A DNA stretch of 64,000 nucleotides, from positions 2,976,001 to 3,040,000 of the forward strand of contig NZ_VFMU01000001.1 in assembly GCF_006715225.1 (NCBI RefSeq), written 5' to 3'. Both the position numbers and the translations under genes were made by a program. The stretch is from Arthrobacter sp. SLBN-112. GTDB lineage: Bacteria; Actinomycetota; Actinomycetes; Actinomycetales; Micrococcaceae. Positions 24,521 to 33,398 of the stretch are shown here, piece after piece; positions within the stretch are counted from its first letter, which is position 1, and each line of letters begins with the position of its first letter. The notes beneath the pieces were generated by a model, which was given only the letters and a program-made list of their open reading frames with translations, did no database searches and was not told the DNA's origin.

Positions 24521-27337
24521 ATGCGGTGGCCATGGCAGCGCGAGTGGACCCGGCCTCCGGCTGACGACGTCGGCGGGGGACTTCGGCAAGAGGCAGCGCC
24601 ACCGCCTGGCGTTCCGCCCGCGGGCTGGGCCTTCCTGCCACCGCTGCAGCGCACCACCGGAAACATCCATCTGACCGCGGATCCAGGACATTTCACCGGC
24701 ACCCTCGCAGCTTGGGGCAATCCCTCATTCACCGGTCCCATGTCCCATCTAGTCAGCGCAGCCGCGCCGCCGGGGATTGTCGACGTCGACGGCGGCGGCA
24801 CCGTTCCGGGCAGCGGCGGCTATGCGCCGCCGTCGTCCGTGGAAATGACGCTGCAGCAGCCACCGGCTCCTCGCCCCAGCACTGCAACGCGCACAACGGG
24901 GAACACGGCGCCGCTTCAGCGCACAGCGTCCGACGGCGACACTCCGGCAGGTGCCTTCGCTCCGGCGGATACTGCGCTCACCGCAGCGCCCGGAACCTTT
25001 CCGGTCCTGCAGGTTGACGCTTCCCCGCCGGAACCGCCTGCGTTCCCTGCCGAGAACGAAGCGTCCCCGGCCGAGGCGCCCCCTACAGAGGACATGCCGG
25101 TGCCGGTGACTGCAGTGGACACCTCCGGGGCGGGCAGCGTTCCGCCTTCCAGCCAGCCCCTGCGCCCCGCCGGCAGCACCTCCGACCGGAATGCCACGTA
25201 CGTTCCCCTTCCAGTTCCAGCGGCACCATCCCTGCAGCGTGCACAGTCAGGAACGCCGGGCATTCCAGCAGCCGTGAGGAAAGTACCGCCGGCGTCGAAG
25301 CTTGGCCTGGGAATGCCTCTGGCCTACTCCGAACCTGCCGGACCGTCGGAGCCTGCTGCCGGACCTGTCTTGGGGTTCGACGTTCTGCCGGTCCAGCGTT
25401 CGGCGGTCCCCGAGACTCCCGGGCCAGCCCCGGCCCCGCCAGCGACCGCAGGAACCGAGGACTCCGTTTCGGCGCGTGATGTCCACGGGGATGACGGCAA
25501 TGGAAGAGGCGCCGCGGTTACAGAAGCTGAAACCATCGACGGGAATCACGCGAACGGGATCGCCGACCTGCCACTCTTTAGTCCGCCTGAAGAAACGCCG
25601 TCGAACGCCGTCGCGGTTCAGGCATCAACGGACGTCGGCATGGGTGACAATTCGGACGCCGGAGCGAATGGGCACGCTGACCAGGCTGCCGTCGGAGCGG
25701 AAGACGGCCAACCTTCGCTTGTCGTCCCTGCTTCGACAACGGACCAGGGCGGGGAAGAGGGCCATGACCCGTCAGTCGTGGGGTCCCAGAATCATCCGCT
25801 GTCGACGCCACCGGAAGAGACGGTTGGCGCGTTACTGTCGGCTGCCGGACCGGCCGCGTCGCTGGCCAGCGTGGACTACAGCTACCCGGCCGGCGTCCCA
25901 ACCCCACGGACAGCTCATGAGGGCCGCGCCGTTGGCATGCCGGTTGTCTCGCGGTTTGGCACCGCGCCAGTCCTGTCAGGGCTGGCGGAGCCCATTGGCG
26001 AGCCTGAAGCCCCCGAGCCAGCGGCTGGGGAATCATCAAATCCCCCGCCCTCGGCGGTTGCTCACCAGAACTCGGGGGACCTGCCAGCTGCATCCCGGGA
26101 CACCGGCTGGAGCGGCACAGCCCAGAACACCATCGGGAATCCGGGAACTGGCCAGCCGCCAATCACCGAAGCACGGACTCCGCTTGCTGATCTCCCGCTC
26201 CAACGGGCCATCCAGCCAGAAACTGAACGCCCGGCCACAAGCACTCCCACGCCTAAAAGCATCGCGGCTTCTGTTCCCATGGTGTTCCGGATTCCTGGGG
26301 CCACTTCCGGAGCTTCCACCCCGGAAAGCTTGCAGCGACTCACCGAAATGCCGGTCAGGCAGCAGGTGGCAACCCTTTCCCCAAGCTCGGTGACTGCCGC
26401 CCCGTCGGGACCAGTCGCACGAAGGTCTACGCCCCTCATCGCAGCGAACGCCCTGCCACATCACCCCGGCAACTTTGAACCTGGTGCTCCGTCAGCCGGA
26501 CCACCGGACCTTCCCGGAATCGACCGCCCAGGCAACCTCGGTGGGGTGCCCTCAGCGGCCGGCATGCAGTTATCCGTTGCTGACCCCGCTTCCTGGCCGG
26601 CGGAACCCGGGGAGCCGACTGCCGCCGTCGGACGGTCCATCCAGCGGACCCTCGCTACGGAGGGTGCCGCCTCCGCCCGAGTCCGGGAAGCAAGACGCAC
26701 ACCCGCTTCCTGGCGGCCGGCGGAACTGGTTTCAGTAGCGGCTAACGCGGGGGCACAGACCGGCGCTCGGCGGGCAGTGAGCCTCCAGCGGGCCGCTGTA
26801 TCGTCACCGTCATTCCCACGCCCGGCCGAGCATCATCCTGCAATGCCTCAAGGCGCAGGGGCAGCTTTTGGCTCGCGATTTGCCGCTGAAGCAGTCAGTG
26901 CAGAAACCCCTGCCGGCCCACAGACCCTCGAAGGTTCTTCGCGTTTCGCTACGCTGAGCCTCGCGACCCCACCCGCCGCCGCGGCCAGTGCCAACAGTTC
27001 CCTTCAACGGGATGCCGCCAACTCCGCGCCCGAACCGCAAATCCATGTCCGCCCGGAAGCCATGGAGAGCACCGGCGGACCTGCAACCGCGGGAGACAAC
27101 TCGTCACCCTCCGCGGCTACAGTGCAGGCCGACGCCGAGTCCGTTGCCGCGGGACCAGCACAGCCGCTCCCCGGGACGGGCGGCGCCGGGGGACGGCAGG
27201 CCGCAGGCGCACCGGCAGCCACGCCTGAGCAGCTGGAAGAGCTGGCGAAGCGGCTTGCCGGGCCGCTGATCCGCCGCATCAAGGCAGAAATGCTGCTGGA
27301 CCGCGAGCGCCGCGGTCTGCGGACCGATGTGAACTGA
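24521..27337 (+). CDS. 938-residue disordered Pro/Ala-rich eCIS protein with repeated LQR words
   Basis: Almost the entire protein is low-complexity Pro/Ala/Ser/Gly with no fold that I recognise. Nine QR words recur, mostly LQR, spread through the chain (LQRTTGN, LQRTASD, LQRAQSG, VQRSAV, LQRAIQ, LQRLTE, IQRTLA, LQRAAV, LQRDAA). Only the C-terminal 50 residues look folded: TPEQLEELAKRLAGPLIRRI and KAEMLLDRERRG, a basic amphipathic helix. A protein with such an end occurs at this position in other actinobacterial eCIS loci. It lies 3 bases after DUF6760 and just before the second tube gene. It may be a scaffold, a linker inside the lumen, or a docking platform for LQR partners. It could also be a divergent tape measure, although it lacks the long coiled coil. 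Confidence 0.72.
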   Translation: MRWPWQREWTRPPADDVGGGLRQEAAPPPGVPPAGWAFLPPLQRTTGNIHLTADPGHFTGTLAAWGNPSFTGPMSHLVSAAAPPGIVDVDGGGTVPGSGGYAPPSSVEMTLQQPPAPRPSTATRTTGNTAPLQRTASDGDTPAGAFAPADTALTAAPGTFPVLQVDASPPEPPAFPAENEASPAEAPPTEDMPVPVTAVDTSGAGSVPPSSQPLRPAGSTSDRNATYVPLPVPAAPSLQRAQSGTPGIPAAVRKVPPASKLGLGMPLAYSEPAGPSEPAAGPVLGFDVLPVQRSAVPETPGPAPAPPATAGTEDSVSARDVHGDDGNGRGAAVTEAETIDGNHANGIADLPLFSPPEETPSNAVAVQASTDVGMGDNSDAGANGHADQAAVGAEDGQPSLVVPASTTDQGGEEGHDPSVVGSQNHPLSTPPEETVGALLSAAGPAASLASVDYSYPAGVPTPRTAHEGRAVGMPVVSRFGTAPVLSGLAEPIGEPEAPEPAAGESSNPPPSAVAHQNSGDLPAASRDTGWSGTAQNTIGNPGTGQPPITEARTPLADLPLQRAIQPETERPATSTPTPKSIAASVPMVFRIPGATSGASTPESLQRLTEMPVRQQVATLSPSSVTAAPSGPVARRSTPLIAANALPHHPGNFEPGAPSAGPPDLPGIDRPGNLGGVPSAAGMQLSVADPASWPAEPGEPTAAVGRSIQRTLATEGAASARVREARRTPASWRPAELVSVAANAGAQTGARRAVSLQRAAVSSPSFPRPAEHHPAMPQGAGAAFGSRFAAEAVSAETPAGPQTLEGSSRFATLSLATPPAAAASANSSLQRDAANSAPEPQIHVRPEAMESTGGPATAGDNSSPSAATVQADAESVAAGPAQPLPGTGGAGGRQAAGAPAATPEQLEELAKRLAGPLIRRIKAEMLLDRERRGLRTDVN

Positions 27338-27345
27338 GGAACATG

Positions 27346-27780
27346 ATGCTGGAAGACGTGAATACAGCGGTTAGTGTCCGGTACACCGTGGCTTTGGACA
27401 ACGCGGACCTGGGAACGTTCAGCACCTGTGAAGGGCTGGGCTGCGAGGTAGTGATTGAATCCCGCGAGGAGGGCGGCAACAACGCCTTCATCTGGCAACT
27501 TCCCACCCGGCTCAAATACCCCAACATCACGTTGACCCGGCCGCTGGGGCGTGACACGGAAAAAATAGCCAAATGGTTCGCGGACATGGCTTCCGGGTAC
27601 ACGCGCTGCACCGGAATCATCGAGGCCATGACCGGCAGCGGCCGCAAGATCGCGGGCTGGGAACTCTACGACGTGGTGCCCGTGCGGTGGAAGGGTCCAT
27701 CCCTCAACCCTGACCAGCCAAAAGTCATCATGGAGTCGCTGGAGATTGCCCACCACGGCTTCGTTTCGAAGCTGCGCTAG
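27346..27780 (+). CDS. eCIS second tube protein (Pvc5-like)
   Basis: A protein of 144 residues, tube family. The ATG at 27346 has GAGGA 5 bases upstream; the ATG at 27343 is too close. It reads VSVRYTVALDNADLGTFSTCEGLGCEV and NNAFIWQLPTRLKYPNITLTRPLG, then EIAHHGFVSKL at the end. These are typical of the variant tube proteins that join the main tube to the spike/baseplate complex. It is followed 12 bases later by the LysM gene. Confidence 0.9.
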   Translation: MLEDVNTAVSVRYTVALDNADLGTFSTCEGLGCEVVIESREEGGNNAFIWQLPTRLKYPNITLTRPLGRDTEKIAKWFADMASGYTRCTGIIEAMTGSGRKIAGWELYDVVPVRWKGPSLNPDQPKVIMESLEIAHHGFVSKLR

Positions 27781-27792
27781 GCGGAGGACAGC

Positions 27793-28647
27793 ATGACCAC
27801 GCATGCGATTGTTTCGGAACCGGAGGCGGCTCACGACTCCAACCCGGCGGCGTCGGGCGCGGTTGCTGCCGGCCGTGCCCCGAACAAGGGCGGGGCGGAG
27901 CACCTGAAACTCTCCCACGCGTTCCTGAAACTTTACGAGCCTTCCCAGGATGGCTCCTTGGATAAGCCGGGCCCGAAATTCGGTGAGATCGAGTTCCAGT
28001 TCAACCCCAAGGAACTGACCATGGGGAAAGCCGCCACGTGGGCCCGGCAAACAGCGAAGGGCAACAAGACTGCCGGACCGCCGCAGTACGTGGGCCCGAC
28101 GCCCTCCAAGCTCACACTTGAAATGTTCTTTGACGCCTCCGGCAAGCAGGACAAGGACGTGGTGAAGCGAGTCCAACAGTTGCTGGCCTGCTGCGTCCCC
28201 ACCGAAGCCTCGCGCACGCACGGCAAAGGCTCCCCGCCCTGGGTGGTTTTCCGGTGGGGGGAATTGACCGGCTTCCTGGCCTATGTTGCCAGCGTCCAAG
28301 TCAAGTACACCCTCTTCACAGCTTCAGGGCTTCCGGTACGTGCCATATGCACCGTGGCGCTGGAGGAGATTGCAGGAGATCCGCCCAAGCAGAACCCGTC
28401 CTCGGGCGGTCTGGTGCCGCGGCGAAGGCATGTGGTGATCGAAGGGGACACGCTTGCCGGCATTGCCTACGGCGAATACGGCAACGCTTCACTTTGGCGG
28501 GCCGTGGCGGCTGCCAACCGGATCGATGATCCCATGCGCCTGCGGCCCGGCTCGGCGTTGTTACTTCCCTCGGTTGATGAGCTGCCATCCGGAGCAACGC
28601 AGGAGGGGCCGGCGGAAAGCCGGGAGGTGCTTCGTGGCGCACGGTGA
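27793..28647 (+). CDS. LysM-domain baseplate hub adaptor (Pvc7-like)
   Basis: A protein of 284 residues. After about 35 variable residues comes the conserved block HLKLSHAFLKLYEP, KFGEIEFQFNPKELTMGK and KLTLEMFFDASGKQDKDVVKRVQQL. Then LVPRRRHVVIEGDTLAGIAYGEYGN and the DPMRLRPGSALLLP end form one LysM domain (about residues 215-265). In eCIS and T4-like tails the gp53-type LysM protein holds the tube initiator and hub together, so the LysM need not bind peptidoglycan. Its end overlaps the start of the spike gene by 14 bases. Confidence 0.9.
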   Translation: MTTHAIVSEPEAAHDSNPAASGAVAAGRAPNKGGAEHLKLSHAFLKLYEPSQDGSLDKPGPKFGEIEFQFNPKELTMGKAATWARQTAKGNKTAGPPQYVGPTPSKLTLEMFFDASGKQDKDVVKRVQQLLACCVPTEASRTHGKGSPPWVVFRWGELTGFLAYVASVQVKYTLFTASGLPVRAICTVALEEIAGDPPKQNPSSGGLVPRRRHVVIEGDTLAGIAYGEYGNASLWRAVAAANRIDDPMRLRPGSALLLPSVDELPSGATQEGPAESREVLRGAR

Positions 28648-30409
28648 AGAGTTCAGCAACATGCTGCTCGTCGAGGTGGACGGCCGGCTGCTTCCACCGG
28701 ATGTAGCCGCACGGCTCGTGGCCAGTTATGTCGATGACAGCAGCAACGTCCCGGACCTATTTCTGCTCCGTTTCAGCGATGAATACTCCACTGTCCTGGA
28801 GAAAGGCGGCTTCAGCATCGGAGTTCCCATCAAGCTGTCGGTGCAGCAAAGTGGCCCGGGAGGACCTGTTCCGCTGATCTCCGGTGAGGTGACGGCCCTG
28901 GAAACGGAAATGGACCAGCAGGGCCTGCACACCATCGTCCGCGGCCTGGATCATTCCCACCGGCTGTTCCGGGGCCGCAGGGTGGAGGCGTACCTGCAGA
29001 GCACTGCCGCGGACATAGTCCGCAAGGTCGCGCAGCGGGCCGGAATCAAGGCCGGGACGGTCGATGCAAAAGGCCCGGTGCTGCAGCACGTTGCCCAGGA
29101 CGGCATAAGCGACTGGGAATTCCTGCACCGGCTGGCGGTTGAAGCCGGGGTGGTGCTTTCCGTGTCCGACGGCGTGCTGCACTTCACCGCATCAACGGAT
29201 TCAGCGACTGCTCCGGCCGGTGCCGGTGGGGCAAAGGAGGACCCTCTGGTGCTGGAACGGGGCGTCAACCTTGTGGCGCTCAACGGCACCGTCACCTCCG
29301 CAGACCAGGTCCCCGACGTGGAAGTCAGGGGATGGGACGTCGCAGCAAAGCGGGCGATCGTTGCTGTTGCGGCGGCCAAGACCCGCAGCGCCAAGCTTCC
29401 GGATGCCAACCCCGCAGACCTCGCCAAGACGTTCCAAAGTCCGAGGTACATCGCGCCCGCCACAGCCTATGACCAGGCTGCACAATGTGATGCTGCCGCC
29501 GCCGCCATAGCCTCGCGCCTCGGCGGCGCCTTCGCGGAACTCCAGGGCCTAGCGCGCGGCAACCCGAAACTGCGGGCCGGAACCGCCGTGGTGCTCAAGG
29601 GCGCCGGCAAGCCGTTTGATGGCCAGTACACCCTCAGCTCGTCCCGGCACGAGTTCAGCCCGGACACCGGATACCTCACATCCTTTGCAGTCAGCCACGA
29701 ATCCGAACGGTCACTCTACGGAGTCGCGGCCGGCGCAAACAGCAGGGCAGGCGTGCCCGCCGTGGTTAACGCTGTCGTGACGGCCGCGAAGGATCCGGAG
29801 AACCAGGGCAGGGTCAAGGTCAAGTTCCCGGTCCTGTCTGATAACTACGAGAGTTGGTGGGCACGGACGGTTCAGGCAGGAGCCGGCGCCTCGCGCGGCG
29901 CAGTCGTCCTGCCGGAGGTGGGGGACGAGGTCCTCGTCGCCTTCGGCCACGGCAGCTTCCAGCAACCATTCGTGCTGGGCGGCCTCTACAACGGCAAGGA
30001 CCAGCCGGACAAACCATGGGCGGACCACGTGGGCTCCACCGACGGCGCCGTCCAGCGCCGTGCATTTGTCTCCCGCTCGGGAATGCTGGTGGAGTTCCTC
30101 GAGTCTCCCGACGGCGAACAGCTCACCGTGAGCACGAATGGCGGAAGACAAACGATCTCGCTTGTTCAAAAGCCGGATGCCGCTATCGAGATTCTCTCGG
30201 AAGGACCCGTCAACGTCACGGCAAAGAAGGACGTTTCTGTGACGACGTCAACAGGCGACGTGGTGATCAAGGGCAAGAAGGTGACTGTGGAAGCATCGAC
30301 CGGCCTCGAGCTGAAAGGGGCCACAGTAAAGATCACGGGAAGCGCGTCGGCGGAACTGACTGGCGGCGCAACCACAACGATCAAGGGCGGCCTGGTCCGG
30401 ATTAACTGA
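28634..30409 (+). CDS. VgrG-like spike protein (Pvc8-like)
   Basis: The trimeric spike, 591 residues. The GTG at 28634 has GGGAGG 6 bases before it; the frame is open further upstream only by chance, through the LysM gene. The N-terminal half is the gp27-like hub (LLVEVDGRLLPPDVAARL, GLDHSHRLFRGRR, VEAYLQSTAADIVRKVAQRAG). The gp5 OB-fold follows (KDPENQGRVKVKFPVL, WWARTVQAGAGA, VVLPEVGDEVLVAFGHGSFQQPFVLGGLYNG). The C-terminus is a beta-helix needle of short repeats (NVTAKKDVSVTTSTGDVVIKG and on). No lysozyme or extra effector domain is attached. The tip should be capped by the PAAR protein encoded at 7060. Confidence 0.93.
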   Translation: MAHGEEFSNMLLVEVDGRLLPPDVAARLVASYVDDSSNVPDLFLLRFSDEYSTVLEKGGFSIGVPIKLSVQQSGPGGPVPLISGEVTALETEMDQQGLHTIVRGLDHSHRLFRGRRVEAYLQSTAADIVRKVAQRAGIKAGTVDAKGPVLQHVAQDGISDWEFLHRLAVEAGVVLSVSDGVLHFTASTDSATAPAGAGGAKEDPLVLERGVNLVALNGTVTSADQVPDVEVRGWDVAAKRAIVAVAAAKTRSAKLPDANPADLAKTFQSPRYIAPATAYDQAAQCDAAAAAIASRLGGAFAELQGLARGNPKLRAGTAVVLKGAGKPFDGQYTLSSSRHEFSPDTGYLTSFAVSHESERSLYGVAAGANSRAGVPAVVNAVVTAAKDPENQGRVKVKFPVLSDNYESWWARTVQAGAGASRGAVVLPEVGDEVLVAFGHGSFQQPFVLGGLYNGKDQPDKPWADHVGSTDGAVQRRAFVSRSGMLVEFLESPDGEQLTVSTNGGRQTISLVQKPDAAIEILSEGPVNVTAKKDVSVTTSTGDVVIKGKKVTVEASTGLELKGATVKITGSASAELTGGATTTIKGGLVRIN

Positions 30410-30454
30410 TCCAGGGCACAAAGGGGCTTCGGCCGACGATAGAAAGGGAACGAC

Positions 30455-30868
30455 GTGGGACAGGAGTTCATCGGCGCTGGCTGGGCGTTCCCGCTGCGGA
30501 CCGACAGGACCGGCGGGATCGCCCTGGTTCATGACCAGCGGGAGATCGAGGAAAGTATCCACCTGATCCTGGCCACGTCGCCGGGGGAGCGGCCCATGCG
30601 TCCGGAATTTGGCTGCGCCGTGCACGACTACGTTTTCGCGCCCGCAGACGCATCCACGGCCGGAGATATCGCCTATGCGGTCCGGGTGGCACTGAACCGC
30701 TGGGAGCCCCGGATAGACCTCGAAAACGTCCTGGTCTACTTTGACGGGGCGCAGGACGGGGTGCTGCTGATCGATATCCAGTACACCGTCAGGGGAACCA
30801 ACGACCCCCGGAACCTCGTGTTCCCGTTCTATGTCATCCCGCGCAACGGAGAAGAGCGTGACTACTGA
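30455..30868 (+). CDS. gp25-like baseplate wedge protein
   Basis: A protein of 137 residues; the GTG at 30455 follows AAAGGG. It has the GPW/gp25 signature IEESIHLILATSPGERPMRPEFGC, followed by YVFAPADASTAGDIAYAVRVAL and NRWEPRID. In T4 and eCIS, gp25 links the sheath to the baseplate and shares the sheath's handshake fold. Its end overlaps the next gene's start by one base (TGATG), so translation is likely coupled. Confidence 0.94.
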   Translation: MGQEFIGAGWAFPLRTDRTGGIALVHDQREIEESIHLILATSPGERPMRPEFGCAVHDYVFAPADASTAGDIAYAVRVALNRWEPRIDLENVLVYFDGAQDGVLLIDIQYTVRGTNDPRNLVFPFYVIPRNGEERDY

Positions 30869-32817
30869 TGCTGCCCTCACCAAATCTTGATGACCGCCGC
30901 TTCCAGGACCTGGTGGACGACGCCAAGCGCCTGGTGGCGAACAACTGCCCGGAATGGACGGACCACAATGTCTCCGATCCGGGCGTGACCCTCATCGAAT
31001 CCTTTGCGTACATGGTTGACCAGCTGTTCTACCGGCTCAACCGCGTGCCGGACCGACTTTACGTTGCGTTCCTTGAGCTCCTGGGCGTTACCCTCCACCC
31101 GCCCACGGCTGCATCCGCTGAGCTCCTGATGTGGCTCTCCGCGCCCCAGCCGGACGACGTCGTGATTCCACAGGGAACCGAAGCTTCCACCCGAAGGACG
31201 GAGGAGGACGAGGCTGTTGTCTTCGCAACAACGCGTGCGCTGACAATTCCGCCGCGCCGCCTGGCCCACGTCATGGCCCAGGCTGACGGCGGGACGCCCG
31301 TAACGCACGCCGAGGTATTGCATGGAGACGGCGGCTTCGCCTGCTTCAGCACTCCTCCGGCGCTGGGGGATGTATTGTTGCTCGGGTTGAACGACCAGGC
31401 ACCATCCTGCGCAGTCGCATTCCGCTTTGAGTGCGAGGTCAGGGGAGTCGGCGTCAACCCGAGGAACCCGCCTCTCGTGTGGGAGGCGTGGAACGGTTCC
31501 GAATGGGTTTCCTGCGATCTCGAAACGGACGGGACCGGGGGACTCAACCGCCCGGGCGATGTTGTCATTCACCTTCCCGACACGCACGCAGCCTCCGTGC
31601 TGGGCGGGTCCAGGGCAGGCTGGGTGCGGTGCCGCGTTGTGGAACCATCATCCGGGTATCCGTCCTACAGCGCCTCACCCACACTGCGGTCGGCGAGCGC
31701 GTTTACTATTGGCGGTTCCACGCCGGCCGTCCACGCCGAGACGATAACCGATGAAATCATCGGCATGTCGGAGGGCGTTCCGGGAGAGAGCTTTGAACTG
31801 GGCAGGCGCCCTATTGTTCCCGGCGGATGGGTTTTCCTTGTCGAGACCGCCGCCGGCCCAGGGTGGGAGTCCTGGACGGAGGTGGATTCATTTGCCGGCT
31901 GTGGACCGAAAGACAGGGTTGTGGTACTCGACCGCACGGCGGGCACTGTCCACTTCCCGCCCGCGGTGCGTGAACCTGACGGTTCGCTGCGCCACTACGG
32001 GGCAGTGCCGCCCGCCGGCAGCCCGGTGCGGGTTCCGTATTACCGCACCGGAGGCGGTCCGAAGGGGAACGTGGCCGCCCGGGCGGTGTCCGTGCTGCGA
32101 TCCACCATTCCTTTCGTGAATAGTGTCGAAAACCGGCGGGCCGCCCACGGCGGCGTGGCTCCGGAAACGATCGAACAGGCCAAGGTCCGGGGTCCGCTCG
32201 CACTGCGCACCCGTGACCGTGCCATCACGGCGGAGGACTACGAGCAGCTGGCGAAACGAGCCGCGCCGGACATTGCCCGGGTCCGCTGCATTCCGGCGCT
32301 TACTGCGGATGAGGCTGGCGGGGTGCGGGTGCTGGTGGTCCCGGCAGCCGTTCCGGACAAGGAAGAACGCCTTGCGTTCGAGGACCTGGTTCCCGATGAA
32401 GATACGCTCTCCGAAGTTGCGTCCTACCTGGATACGCGCCGGCCGGTAGGCGCGCGGGTCCTCGTGGAGCCGCCTTTCTACCGCGGGGTTACAGTGGTGG
32501 CCCGGCTTACGGCGCGGCCGCGGATCTCGCGCGAGGTCCTGCAACGGGACGCCTTGCGGGCACTCTACCGGTACTTCGATCCCATCCGTGGCGGGCCCGA
32601 CGGCGACGGGTGGCCGTTCGGGCGTCCCGTTCATGCCGGGGAAGTGCATGCCGTGCTTCAGGGACTGGCCGGAACGGAAATCGTGGACGACGTACTCGTG
32701 TTCGCGGCGGACCCCATCACAGGCCGGCGCGGGGAACCGCTGCAACAGGTCGAGGTGGAACGGAACGCCCTGGTGTTCTCTTTCGACCACCGCGTTCGAG
32801 TGTCGGAAGGAGCCTGA
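30868..32817 (+). CDS. baseplate J/gp6-like assembly protein (Pvc11-like)
   Basis: A protein of 649 residues. The N-terminus DRRFQDLVDDAKRLVANNCPEWTDHNVSDPGVTLIE and YMVDQLFYRLNRVPDRLYV is the classic opening of the putative baseplate assembly protein family of eCIS. The middle holds beta-rich insertions. The end has the baseplate-J pattern RGPLALRTRDRAITAEDYEQLAKRA and VARLTARPRISREVLQRDALRALYRYF. It forms the wedge ring that triggers contraction. It is translationally coupled to gp25 and closely followed by baseplate I. Confidence 0.93.
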   Translation: MLPSPNLDDRRFQDLVDDAKRLVANNCPEWTDHNVSDPGVTLIESFAYMVDQLFYRLNRVPDRLYVAFLELLGVTLHPPTAASAELLMWLSAPQPDDVVIPQGTEASTRRTEEDEAVVFATTRALTIPPRRLAHVMAQADGGTPVTHAEVLHGDGGFACFSTPPALGDVLLLGLNDQAPSCAVAFRFECEVRGVGVNPRNPPLVWEAWNGSEWVSCDLETDGTGGLNRPGDVVIHLPDTHAASVLGGSRAGWVRCRVVEPSSGYPSYSASPTLRSASAFTIGGSTPAVHAETITDEIIGMSEGVPGESFELGRRPIVPGGWVFLVETAAGPGWESWTEVDSFAGCGPKDRVVVLDRTAGTVHFPPAVREPDGSLRHYGAVPPAGSPVRVPYYRTGGGPKGNVAARAVSVLRSTIPFVNSVENRRAAHGGVAPETIEQAKVRGPLALRTRDRAITAEDYEQLAKRAAPDIARVRCIPALTADEAGGVRVLVVPAAVPDKEERLAFEDLVPDEDTLSEVASYLDTRRPVGARVLVEPPFYRGVTVVARLTARPRISREVLQRDALRALYRYFDPIRGGPDGDGWPFGRPVHAGEVHAVLQGLAGTEIVDDVLVFAADPITGRRGEPLQQVEVERNALVFSFDHRVRVSEGA

Positions 32818-32818
32818 G

Positions 32819-33388
32819 GTGCGCGGAATGATCAAAGGCCTGCGCAGCGCCGTACCGCTGGTACCGCAGCTCCCTGCCGTCCTGCAGGAAGACGCTTTCC
32901 TGCAGCGGTTCTTGTTGGCTTTCGATGACGCTCTGGCCCCGGTGTTCACCGCCCTGGACGGACTGTCCTCCTATATTGACCCGCGTCTGGCCCCCGAGGA
33001 TTTCCTCAATTGGCTGGCTGACTGGGTGGGCGTGCGGGTGGATGAGACCTGGCCGGCAGCCCAGCGTCGAAATGTGGTTGCCAATGCAGCAGCCATCCAC
33101 CGCCGCCGCGGTACGGTCGCCGGGGTGGCCGACGCCGTACGGCTTGCCGTCGGAGGCGTGCTGGATGTGCGGATAGAGGACAGCGGCGGCGCCACCTGGT
33201 CCCCGACTCCGGGCGGCCGCCTTCCTGGAAACGCCCCTGCGCTGTTGCACGTTCGCGTGTACGCAGCCGCTATCGAGGACGTGAACCTGCGGCGCCTGGA
33301 AGGAATCATCAACGCTGTGAAGCCGGCCCACATTCCGCACACCCTGGAAGTACTGCCCCGAGTCACCCGTCTGCCTGACGATTCCTGA
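32819..33388 (+). CDS. baseplate I/gp7-like tail protein (Pvc12-like)
   Basis: A protein of 189 residues. The GTG at 32819 has GGAAGGAG 8 bases upstream and starts one base after the previous stop; an ATG at 32828 is possible. The family pattern FLQRFLLAFDDALAPVFTALDGL, then YIDPRLAPEDFLNWLADWVGVRVDETWPAAQRRNVV and HRRRGTVAGVADAVRLAVGG, is that of phage tail protein I. The end AVKPAHIPHTLEV is also typical. It pairs with baseplate J in the wedge. No fibre-binding extension is present. Confidence 0.92.
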   Translation: MRGMIKGLRSAVPLVPQLPAVLQEDAFLQRFLLAFDDALAPVFTALDGLSSYIDPRLAPEDFLNWLADWVGVRVDETWPAAQRRNVVANAAAIHRRRGTVAGVADAVRLAVGGVLDVRIEDSGGATWSPTPGGRLPGNAPALLHVRVYAAAIEDVNLRRLEGIINAVKPAHIPHTLEVLPRVTRLPDDS

Positions 33389-33398
33389 GGAGGCCCAG

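Noticed and set aside
24521..27337. Several frames of 100-360 residues on both strands within the disordered protein gene
   Set aside because: They are shadows of the high-GC low-complexity coding sequence and have no ribosome site or domain. The long plus frame ends in a recognisable conserved helix.
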